NCBI RefSeq assembly: GCF_021531715.1
Contig: NZ_JAFBIT010000003.1
Location: 1 to 64,000, forward strand
DNA length: 64,000 nucleotides
Direction of reading: 5' to 3'
DNA from: Anaeromassilibacillus senegalensis
GTDB taxonomy: Bacteria > Bacillota > Clostridia > Oscillospirales > Acutalibacteraceae
Shown here piece by piece: positions 57,619 through 64,000 of the stretch. How positions within the stretch are numbered: the stretch's first letter is position 1; each line of letters opens with the position of its first letter. The notes under the pieces were generated by a model that was given only the letters and a program-made list of their open reading frames with translations, ran no database searches and had not been told where the DNA came from. Made by a program: the position numbers and the translations under genes.

Positions 57619-58447
57619 GCTCGAAAAAGGCGCGCTGTATGTGGTCGGCACGCCGATCGGCAACTTGTCCGATTTTTCGCCGCGCGCCGCCGAAACGCTC
57701 GCAGGCGCGGATTTCATCGCCGCGGAGGACACGCGCGTCACGATGAAGCTTCTGAATCATTTCGGCATCAAAAAGCCGCTCGTCAGCTATTACGAGCACA
57801 ACAAGCAGGAGAAGGGCAGCGTCATCGCCGACCGCATCGCGGCGGGCGAGACGTGCGCGCTCGTCTCCGATGCCGGTATGCCCGCGATCTCCGACCCCGG
57901 CGAGGACCTCGTCGCGCTGTGCGCCGCGCGGGGCATCCGCGTGCTCGTCGTGCCCGGCCCGAGCGCTGTGATCTCCGCGCTGGCGGTGTCCGGTCTGCCG
58001 ACGGGGCGATTCACGTTCGAGGGCTTTCTGAGCGTCAACAAAAAGAGCCGCCGCGAGCATCTCGAGTCGGTGCGCGACGAGGTGCGCACGATGGTGTTTT
58101 ACGAAGCGCCGCACAAGCTGCCGTATACGCTCAGCGACATGGCGGCGGTGCTCGGCGACCGGCGCATCGCGCTCGTGCGCGAGATCACGAAAATTCACGA
58201 GGAGTGCATCCGCACCACGCTGTTTCAGGCGGCGAAGTATTACGCTGAAAACGCGCCGCGCGGCGAGTTTGTGCTCGTCATCGAGGGCGCAAAGCCGGCG
58301 GAGAAAAAGGACATGACGCTCGAGGACGCCGTCGCACTCGCGAGGGAAGCAATGGAAAACGGCAGCTCTGCCTCCGATGCCGCCAAGGAAGCCGCGAAGC
58401 TTTCCGGCTTCAAAAAAGGCGAAATTTACAAACAACTGACGGCATAA
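57605..58447 (+). CDS. rsmI: 16S rRNA (cytidine-1402-2'-O)-methyltransferase
   Basis: A 280-residue tetrapyrrole-methylase-fold enzyme. Characteristic parts: LYVVGTPIGNLSDFSPRAAETL, AEDTRVTMKLLNHF, SYYEHNKQEKG, SDAGMPAISDPG, VVPGPSAVISALAVSGLPTGRF and EGFLSVNKKSRREHL. It methylates C1402 in the ribosome decoding centre. The start at 57605 has AAGGGGG 7 bases upstream, inside the end of the previous gene; the ATG at 57581 lacks such a site. Same neighbour as in Bacillus (yabB-yazA-yabC), except that no yazA lies between. Confidence 0.93.
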   Translation: MEENKLEKGALYVVGTPIGNLSDFSPRAAETLAGADFIAAEDTRVTMKLLNHFGIKKPLVSYYEHNKQEKGSVIADRIAAGETCALVSDAGMPAISDPGEDLVALCAARGIRVLVVPGPSAVISALAVSGLPTGRFTFEGFLSVNKKSRREHLESVRDEVRTMVFYEAPHKLPYTLSDMAAVLGDRRIALVREITKIHEECIRTTLFQAAKYYAENAPRGEFVLVIEGAKPAEKKDMTLEDAVALAREAMENGSSASDAAKEAAKLSGFKKGEIYKQLTA

Positions 58448-58448
58448 C

Positions 58449-58499
58449 AAACCCGCCGCCCGGTCGGAAGAGATTCCGGTCAGGCGGCGGGATTTTTGT
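58449..58499. terminator. Bidirectional terminator
   Basis: Stem CCCGCCGCC (58452-58460) / GGCGGCGGG (58483-58491), with A- and T-runs on the two sides, between rsmI and the convergent membrane protein. Confidence 0.8.
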
Positions 58500-58949
58500 T
58501 TATTCGGTTTTGGTCGGGGGCGGCTGCTTCCAGTTTCGCCAGGCGCCGATCAGGTAGAGAAGCGTGACGGTGAAATGGAGGACACAGCCGCCGAGCTCCG
58601 TGATGTCGGTCACAAGACCGGTGGAGGCGGCGTAAATCACATCGGTGATGACGAACAGGAGAATGAGAAGGCCGAGGAAGAAGCACGGCTTCGCGCTGTT
58701 GGCGACGTCGGCGCGCTTTAAGCCAAGCAGACCGGCGAGCAGGAACGCAAGTGGTACCAGCACGGCGAAAATCACCGCGAATATCGACAGCGGAGACGCC
58801 AGACGGGCGGCGAGACCGTACTGCTCTGCGGCGTCCGCGCTGAATACGGAGAGCACAATGGCGAGCAAAGAGGCGGCGCCGTACAGGATCAGCATCAGGC
58901 TGCCGATTTTCATGAGAATTCGTCCTTTTATCTTCATGGCTGCATCCAT
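58500..58949 (-). CDS. Small integral membrane protein (4 TM)
   Basis: A protein of 149 residues at most, with four hydrophobic segments: LMLILYGAASLLAIVLSVF, FAVIFAVLVPLAFLLAGLLG, FFLGLLILLFVITDVIYAA and CVLHFTVTLLYLIGAW. The charged ends suggest both termini in the cytoplasm. Three starts are possible: ATG at 58949, 58937 or 58913. The last has AAAGGA nine bases upstream, so the shorter form (137 residues) may be the real one. No family recognised; similar proteins are common in gut clostridia. Confidence 0.65.
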   Translation of the reverse strand: MDAAMKIKGRILMKIGSLMLILYGAASLLAIVLSVFSADAAEQYGLAARLASPLSIFAVIFAVLVPLAFLLAGLLGLKRADVANSAKPCFFLGLLILLFVITDVIYAASTGLVTDITELGGCVLHFTVTLLYLIGAWRNWKQPPPTKTE

Positions 58950-59048
58950 TCCTTATCGCTTTATAGCTTGATTGTACCCGTCCCGCGGAGAAAATGCAAC
59001 AGTTTTTTTGCGATACCGGCGCTGTACACGAAACTTTTACAAAATAGC

Positions 59049-59077
59049 TTGAAAATGCCACACGACTATGGTATAAA
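59049..59077 (+). promoter_or_regulatory. Promoter of the GH127 gene
   Basis: TTGAAA (59049-59054), 17 bp, TATAAA (59072-59077), about 60 bases before the start. Confidence 0.65.
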
Positions 59078-59138
59078 AGATGTGCGGACAACTTTGTCCA
59101 ACATGACCCAATACGGGAGAGGAAAGGATATTTTGAGT

Positions 59139-61064
59139 ATGAAAAGTAACCGAATTTCAGTTCAATCGTTCCATGCGGACGACGGCTTTGTCGGGCGCGT
59201 ACAGAAGCTGGTGCGCGACGAGGTGCTGCCGTATCAATATAAAATCCTGAACGACGCGCTGCCGGATGTGGAGAAGAGCCACGCGATTGAGAATATCCGC
59301 CTTGCGGCGAAGAAGCTCAAGGGCGGCGACGTCAAGCCCGAGGAATTCTACGGCATGGTGTTTCAGGACAGCGACGTCGCGAAGTGGATCGAAGCGGCGG
59401 CGTACGCGCTCGCGGCGGGCGAGAATCCCGAGCTTGAGAAGGCGGTGGACGAGGTCATCGCGCTGTACGGCGCGTCCCAGCACGAGGACGGCTATGTCAA
59501 CTCATATTTCACGGTCAAGGCGCCGGACAGGATGTGGACGAACATGCGCGAGGCGCATGAGCTGTACTGCGCGGGGCACATGATGGAGGCGGCGGTCGCG
59601 TATTATGAGGTCACCGGAAAGCGCAGCCTGCTCGATATCATGGCGAAAAATGCGGACTGCATCTACGAGCAGTTCATGCACAACAATACGCGCGCGTGCC
59701 CGGGTCACCCGGAGGCGGAGCTTGCGCTGATGCGCCTGTGGCGCGCGACCGGCAACGAGAAGTACAAGGCGCTCGCGAAGCATTTCATCGACGTGCGCGG
59801 CGAAGCGCCGAACTACTTCGCGGAGGAGGAAGCCAATCGGAATTGGAATGTCTGGCAGCATACGGTAGAGCTCGATACCGACTACACGCAGAGCACGCTG
59901 CCCGTGCGCGAGCAGAAGGACGCGGTCGGTCATGCGGTGCGCGCCGTGTATCTTTACACCGGCATGGCGGACGTCGCGAAGGAGACGGACGACGCGGCGC
60001 TGCTTGCGGCGTGCCGCCGGCTCTGGGAGAGCATCACGAAGCGCCGCATGTATGTGACGGGCGGCATCGGCTCCACGTTTATGGGTGAGGCGTTCACCGT
60101 CGACTACGACCTGCCGAACGATACCGTTTACGCCGAGACCTGCGCCTCCATCGGTCTGATGTTCTTCGCGAAGAAGCTGCTCGAAAATGAGCACCGCGGC
60201 GAATACGGCGACGTGATGGAGCGCGCGTTCTACAATACGGTGCTCGCCGGTATGCAGCTCGACGGCAAGCGGTTCTTCTATGTAAATCCGCTTGAGGTCG
60301 TGCCCGGTGTTTCCGGCAAGGCCGTCACGCACGCACAGGATCTTCCCACGCGCCCACAATGGTACGCCTGCGCGTGCTGTCCGCCGAATGTGGCGCGCAT
60401 CGTGTCCTCGTTCGGCGCGTATGCGTACAGCGAAAGCGAGGACACCTTCTTCATCGATCTGTACGCGGGTGGCACGGTGCAGACGCAGAAGGGCATTGCC
60501 CTGACCTGCAAAACCGATTTCCCACACGGCGGCAGCGCGGTCTATACGGTGTCCGGCGCGGCGGAAACGACGATCGCCGTGCGCATCCCGGCGTGGAGCG
60601 AGCAGACCGTGCTGACGGTAAACGGTGAAGCGATCGACCTCAGCGCGGTCACGCGCGACGGCTATGCGTACATCACGCGCGCCTGGCGGGACGGCGACAA
60701 GCTCGCCCTCACGCTCGACATGACGCCGCACCTCGTTTACGCTTCGGCGAAGATCGCGGCGGACAGCGGCAAGGCGTGCGTCCAGCGCGGCGCGCTCGTC
60801 TACTGCGCGGAGGAAGTCGATAACGGCGAGATTCTCCCGCTTTACATCCGCGAGGATGCGCAGCCCCGCGCGCTTGATTTTGAGCCGGAGACGCTCGGCG
60901 GCATTGTGCCGGTCGTCGTGGACGGCTGTCGGGTTCAGGACAGCGGCGCGCTGTATTCCACAGAAAAGCCGCGCTTTGTGGAAAAAGAGATCCGGCTGAT
61001 CCCGTATTACACATGGGCAAACCGCGGCGAGAACCAGATGCGCGTCTGGCTGCCGGTCCGATAA
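59139..61064 (+). CDS. Glycoside hydrolase family 127 (beta-L-arabinofuranosidase-like)
   Basis: A 641-residue cytosolic (alpha/alpha)6-barrel enzyme of the former DUF1680 family, which removes beta-L-arabinofuranose from plant glycans. The zinc and catalytic residues of GH127 are visible: E333 and C335 in YAETCASI, and C413-C414 in CACCPPNVAR, where one cysteine is the nucleophile. C-terminal beta domains follow from about 440. The start at 59139 has GGAAAGGA upstream; a TTG two codons earlier (59133) is nearer that site. No signal peptide, so it acts on imported oligosaccharides. Monocistronic, with a promoter and terminator. Confidence 0.9.
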   Translation: MKSNRISVQSFHADDGFVGRVQKLVRDEVLPYQYKILNDALPDVEKSHAIENIRLAAKKLKGGDVKPEEFYGMVFQDSDVAKWIEAAAYALAAGENPELEKAVDEVIALYGASQHEDGYVNSYFTVKAPDRMWTNMREAHELYCAGHMMEAAVAYYEVTGKRSLLDIMAKNADCIYEQFMHNNTRACPGHPEAELALMRLWRATGNEKYKALAKHFIDVRGEAPNYFAEEEANRNWNVWQHTVELDTDYTQSTLPVREQKDAVGHAVRAVYLYTGMADVAKETDDAALLAACRRLWESITKRRMYVTGGIGSTFMGEAFTVDYDLPNDTVYAETCASIGLMFFAKKLLENEHRGEYGDVMERAFYNTVLAGMQLDGKRFFYVNPLEVVPGVSGKAVTHAQDLPTRPQWYACACCPPNVARIVSSFGAYAYSESEDTFFIDLYAGGTVQTQKGIALTCKTDFPHGGSAVYTVSGAAETTIAVRIPAWSEQTVLTVNGEAIDLSAVTRDGYAYITRAWRDGDKLALTLDMTPHLVYASAKIAADSGKACVQRGALVYCAEEVDNGEILPLYIREDAQPRALDFEPETLGGIVPVVVDGCRVQDSGALYSTEKPRFVEKEIRLIPYYTWANRGENQMRVWLPVR

Positions 61065-61153
61065 AGTGCAGGGACTTATTTTGAATCCTGCAAAATTCTG
61101 AAAACCTATTGACGATTTTCCGCACATGCACATGTAGTATGATAAATGAAAGA

Positions 61154-61186
61154 AAGGCGTTTTGCTTAATGCAAAGCGCCTTTTTT
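61154..61186 (+). terminator. Terminator after the GH127 gene
   Basis: Stem AAGGCG-T-TTTGC / GCAAA-G-CGCCTT with a short loop and six T. Confidence 0.75.
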
Positions 61187-61248
61187 GCGTGGGAAAGACA
61201 CACGGGGCATTTTTGTGTGCCGTGCAGGAAGGAAAGTGGTCAAGCAAT

Positions 61249-61659
61249 ATGGAAGAAATGAATCTTTGCCGTCAGGCGGATACGGTCAACGAGCTGTTGG
61301 CGCGCTACGGTGTAAAATTCGGCATTTATAAAAACGGAACATTCCGCGAGCAGCTTTTTCCCTTTGACGCCATTCCGCGTGTGATTGAGGCGGAAGAGTT
61401 TGAGAGTCTGGAGTGCGGCCTGAAGCAGCGCGTCATGGCGCTGAACTGCTTCATCCGCGATATCTACGGCGAAAAGAAGATCGTGCGCGACAAGGTGGTG
61501 CCGGAGGAATTTGTCTACGCCTCGAGCGGATATCTCGCATAGTGCGAAGGTGTTCTGCCTCCGAAGGGGATCTATACGCACATTGCCGGCATCGATCTTG
61601 TGCAGGGAAAGGACGGACAGTGGTATATTCTGGAGGATAATCTCCGCGTGCCGTCTGGA
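61249..61659 (+). pseudogene. Circularly permuted ATP-grasp protein, N-terminal fragment with amber stop
   Basis: The frame opens MEEMNLCRQA and carries YGVKFGIYKNG, EQLFPFDAIPRVI and KQRVMALNCFIRDIYGEK, the N-terminal pattern of circularly permuted type 2 ATP-grasp (DUF404/407) proteins. An in-frame TAG at 61540-61542 breaks it after SSGYLA. The same frame then resumes with [17 protein letters not shown] and [11 protein letters not shown], which is the true continuation, and stops being homologous at 61659, where an M14 peptidase fragment begins in another frame. About two thirds of the gene is gone. A nonsense mutation and a deletion have both hit it. Confidence 0.8.
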
Positions 61660-61666
61660 CGGCGAT

Positions 61667-62305
61667 ATGAATGAATATCTGGCTGCCGAGATCATTCGTG
61701 ACCTCGACGGCTCCGATCTCTGCGTGGACATTCACGCGAGCAATATTTATCTGACAGAGATCCCCCAGATCCGCATCAATGAGCTGCACCGCGAAATTCT
61801 GCTGCCGTATGCGCGCGAAGCGAATGTGGACTTCATCTGGGTACACGGCGCGAGCACGGTGCTTGAATCGACGCTGGCCTACAGTCTCAACAGCCGCGGT
61901 GTGCCAACACTCGTTGTCGAGATGGGTGTCGGGATGCGTATCACGAAGGCATACGGAGATCAGCTTTCGGACGGCCTGTTCCGTCTGATGCACAAGCTCG
62001 GGATCTGGACCGGGCCGGTGGAAGCGGCGCGCAGCCCCGTGATTTCAACCGATCCGGGTGAGGTCGCTTTTCTCAACGCGCCCGTTTCCGGCATTTTTGT
62101 CAAGACGCTTTCCCATGGCGCGGCCGTACGCGAGGGCGATGAAATCGGACGGATTATCGATCCGCTGCAGGGCGTTCTGCTCTGCCGGGTAACCGCGCCG
62201 GCCGATGGTTGGCTGTTCACAATACGCGAATATCCGGTTGTGGATCAAGGCTCGCTGCTTGCGCGCATTCTTCGGAGAGAGGAGGCGCACACGGATGAAG
62301 CGTGA
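61667..62305 (+). pseudogene. M14 peptidase / aspartoacylase-like, N-terminus lost
   Basis: From [15 protein letters not shown] the frame reads as the second half of an M14 (succinylglutamate desuccinylase-like) enzyme: the third zinc ligand in CVDIHASN, then NVDFIWVHGASTVLESTLAYSLNSRG, the catalytic glutamate in TLVVEMGVGMR, and a C-terminal barrel with SGIFVKTLSHGAAVREG. The first zinc ligands (H-x2-E) are missing because a deletion joins this part to the ATP-grasp remnant. An ATG at 61667 could restart translation of 212 residues, but without a good ribosome site. The paralogue that follows overlaps its end. Confidence 0.7.
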
Positions 62306-63227
62306 AGTGCTTTATGAAATCAAGGCGCTGTATCGGGATGATTTCCGCGTCACGGGCTTTACTTTCGGGCAGGGAGAAAAGGCGATGTGCGTGGTCGGCA
62401 GCATGCGCGGCAACGAAAACCAGCAGCTTTTTGTCTGTTCACAGCTGGTGCGCCGCCTGTCTGAATTGGAGGCGGACGGCCGCATCACACCGGATAAGCG
62501 GGTTCTCGTCCTTCCCTGTGTCAATCCGTATTCCATCAACATCAAAAAGCGGTTCTGGAGCATCGACAATACCGATATCAACCGCATGTTTCCGGGCTAT
62601 GATCAGGGCGAGACAACCCAGCGCATTGCGGCCGGCGTTTTCGACATCGTCAAGAAATACACCTACGGCGTGCAGCTTGCGTCTTTTTACATGCCCGGCG
62701 CGTTTGTGCCGCATGTGCGCATGATGAAAACCGGATATGAAAATGTGGAGCTTGCGAAGCAGTTCGGCCTGCCGTATGTGGTGCTGCATGCGCCGCGGCC
62801 GTTCGATACAACGACGCTCAACTACAACTGGCAGATCTGGGAGACAAACGCCTTTTCCGTATATACGACGAATACGGCGCGTGTCGACCGGACAAGTGCG
62901 CGGCAGGCGGTGGAGGCGATTCTCACCTTTATGGCCAAGCAGGGCCTTATCCGGTATGAAGGCGAGGCGGGCTGCGTGTCCCGCGTGATTGAGAGCGAAC
63001 GTTTCATCTCCCTGCGTGCCGAAAGTGCGGGCTTTTTTGAGGCGCTTGTAAAGCCGGGCGAAGCCGTTGCTGCGGGGCAGCTTCTCGCGCGCATCTGGGA
63101 TCCTTATCTCAGCACACTGCGCTGCGGCCTTTACGCGCCTGAAAACTGCACCGTGGCTTTCGTTCAGGACGAGGATATGACCTACGAGAGCACGGCGGTA
63201 TTAAAATTGATTCCGGATGAATCGTAA
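62295..63227 (+). CDS. M14-family paralogue lacking zinc ligands
   Basis: A 310-residue protein of the same M14/aspartoacylase-like family as the fragment before it. FGQGEKAMCVVGSMRGNENQ is the region where H-x2-E should stand; here the histidine is Arg (MRGNE). The later D-x-H is replaced in YGVQLASFYMPG. IDNTDINRMFPGYD and the C-terminal barrel (FFEALVKPGEAVAAGQLLARI) are conserved. It is therefore probably a non-catalytic partner of the upstream enzyme, which is itself broken. AGGAGG lies 9 bases before the ATG, inside the end of the upstream gene. It is intact, with a terminator after it. Confidence 0.75.
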   Translation: MKREVLYEIKALYRDDFRVTGFTFGQGEKAMCVVGSMRGNENQQLFVCSQLVRRLSELEADGRITPDKRVLVLPCVNPYSINIKKRFWSIDNTDINRMFPGYDQGETTQRIAAGVFDIVKKYTYGVQLASFYMPGAFVPHVRMMKTGYENVELAKQFGLPYVVLHAPRPFDTTTLNYNWQIWETNAFSVYTTNTARVDRTSARQAVEAILTFMAKQGLIRYEGEAGCVSRVIESERFISLRAESAGFFEALVKPGEAVAAGQLLARIWDPYLSTLRCGLYAPENCTVAFVQDEDMTYESTAVLKLIPDES

Positions 63228-63242
63228 ACCACCCGCATGCAG

Positions 63243-63276
63243 AAAAAGCGGTATCCGTTTTCGGATACCGCTTTTC
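63243..63276. terminator. Bidirectional terminator
   Basis: A 14-bp stem AAAAGCGGTATCCG / CGGATACCGCTTTT with a 4-base loop, between convergent genes. Confidence 0.85.
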
Positions 63277-63293
63277 TATATGGATGATTCTGT

Positions 63294-64000
63294 TTAATCG
63301 ACAAACGGTAGGCCGTGACCGTCCACGGTCTTTTTGCCCTGCAGGAGCTGAATGCCCTCGACCATGCCCCAGATCATGGACACAGGAGAGAGCCAGCCAC
63401 AGGAGACGACGGAGATGGCGAGCTGTGCCACGCCGATGCCGACGCGGCCCTGATAGAAATTGTGTACGCCGAACGTGCCGAACATGATGCCGAGCAGCGC
63501 GGCCGCAATGCGGCTCTTCTGCGTGTACACTTTCGGCGCCTGATACGGATTCTGATAGCTCTGCTGGTAGGGGTTCTGATACGGCTGCTGATACGGTTGC
63601 TGGGGCTGCTGCGTTTCGTACGGCGGCTGATACTGCTGTGTATAGCGCGGCGGCTGGTATTCGCCGTGATCCTGCGTCGGCGTCGGCGGCGTCTGCTGTA
63701 CGGACTGTGCCGTATACTGGGGCGGCTGGTACTGCGGCGGCTGGTAATTCGCGTACTGCGGCGCGGGTGCGGTAAACGGAGATTCGACCGTCGGATTCTG
63801 CACGGGCGGGACGTTCATTTCCGGCGCCTTGGGTACCTCCACATTCTGTACGGCCTCGGCGTCCTTCGCGAGCTGCTCGGCTGCGGCCATCGGATCCACG
63901 GTCAGCTCCGGTACGGCGGGCGCGGGTGCGGCCGGCGTTTCGGAAACGGGCTGTGCCGGCGCGGGGGTGGTGTTCTGGATGTTGTTATCGTTGAAATCGG
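63294..64000 (-). CDS. TM2-domain protein with Pro/Gln/Tyr-rich N-terminus (5' end outside window)
   Basis: The visible 235 residues comprise an acidic Ala/Pro-rich start, a low-complexity Q-P-P-Q-Y repeat tract (about 60-145 from the right edge), and a C-terminal TM2 domain: SRIAAALLGIMFGTFGVHNFYQGRVGIG, then VSCGWLSPVSMIWGMVEGIQLL, with two helices joined by a short loop. The reading frame is still open at base 64000, and the internal ATG at 63899 has no supporting ribosome site, so the gene starts beyond the window. TM2 proteins are widespread with unknown function; the repeat tract probably stays cytoplasmic. Confidence 0.8.
   Translation of the reverse strand, partial: DFNDNNIQNTTPAPAQPVSETPAAPAPAVPELTVDPMAAAEQLAKDAEAVQNVEVPKAPEMNVPPVQNPTVESPFTAPAPQYANYQPPQYQPPQYTAQSVQQTPPTPTQDHGEYQPPRYTQQYQPPYETQQPQQPYQQPYQNPYQQSYQNPYQAPKVYTQKSRIAAALLGIMFGTFGVHNFYQGRVGIGVAQLAISVVSCGWLSPVSMIWGMVEGIQLLQGKKTVDGHGLPFVD

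Noticed and set aside
59502-61247. 581-codon minus-strand frame
   Set aside because: Antisense to the GH127 gene with its complete active site.

Overview
The window is a chromosomal segment of a GC-rich, spore-forming, Gram-positive bacterium of the class Clostridia. It most resembles the gut Oscillospiraceae/Ruminococcaceae type. This is inferred from Firmicutes-style Shine-Dalgarno sites and sigma-A promoters, SpoVT, a RicT/YaaT protein, a DarA-holB-ricT-trmN6-rsmI block laid out like the B. subtilis yaaQ-yabC region, a FabK-based type II fatty-acid operon, and many lipoproteins and wall hydrolases. No species can be named from the sequence alone.

Layout: (a) 1-5250, core: a tautomerase-like protein, two GNAT acetyltransferases, a divergent XRE regulator / Cys-rich micropeptide pair, a SsuABC-type importer operon and four tRNA genes (Gly, Arg, His, Gln). 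(b) about 5260-17950, an AT-richer island: a TnpV operon at the left, a five-gene type I restriction-modification operon carrying two extra genes (a DUF4062 protein and a protein with a HEPN-like R-x4-H motif), a two-gene ATPase plus TOPRIM-like pair, an element-type sigma factor, a truncated zinc-ribbon protein and an AraC remnant at the right edge. (c) 18290-21500, a sugar/polyol module (one Gfo/Idh/MocA oxidoreductase, two TIM-barrel epimerase/isomerases) with divergent promoters. (d) 21600-34600, mixed core: DUF1015, methyltransferases, an EF-G-like factor with altered GTPase motifs, SpoVT, an internally deleted URO-D pseudogene next to an MFS transporter, lipoproteins, a serine hydrolase and an M23 wall hydrolase. 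(e) 34840-44420, a MarR-controlled fatty-acid operon fabT-fabH-fabK-fabD-fabG-fabF-accB-fabZ-accC-accD-accA without acpP. (f) 44430-49450, a hydrolase-GNAT fusion and a heterodimeric ABC exporter with a long structured leader. (g) 49500-58450, haemolysin III, a lipase-like hydrolase, polysaccharide deacetylase, amidase and AGCS symporter, then DarA-HolB-RicT-ferredoxin-TrmN6-RsmI. (h) 58500-64000, a membrane protein, a GH127 glycosidase, a broken ATP-grasp / M14 peptidase locus, and a TM2-domain protein running off the window.

The most unusual region is the island. The restriction operon reads hsdR - DUF4062 - hsdS - HEPN-like - hsdM with overlaps or gaps of at most 13 bases, so the two non-canonical genes sit inside one transcription unit with the R-M subunits. 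The ATPase/TOPRIM pair lies just upstream on the same strand with its own promoter. Together they look like a compact, multi-layer anti-phage locus. Functions given for those extra genes are inferences from motifs and position.
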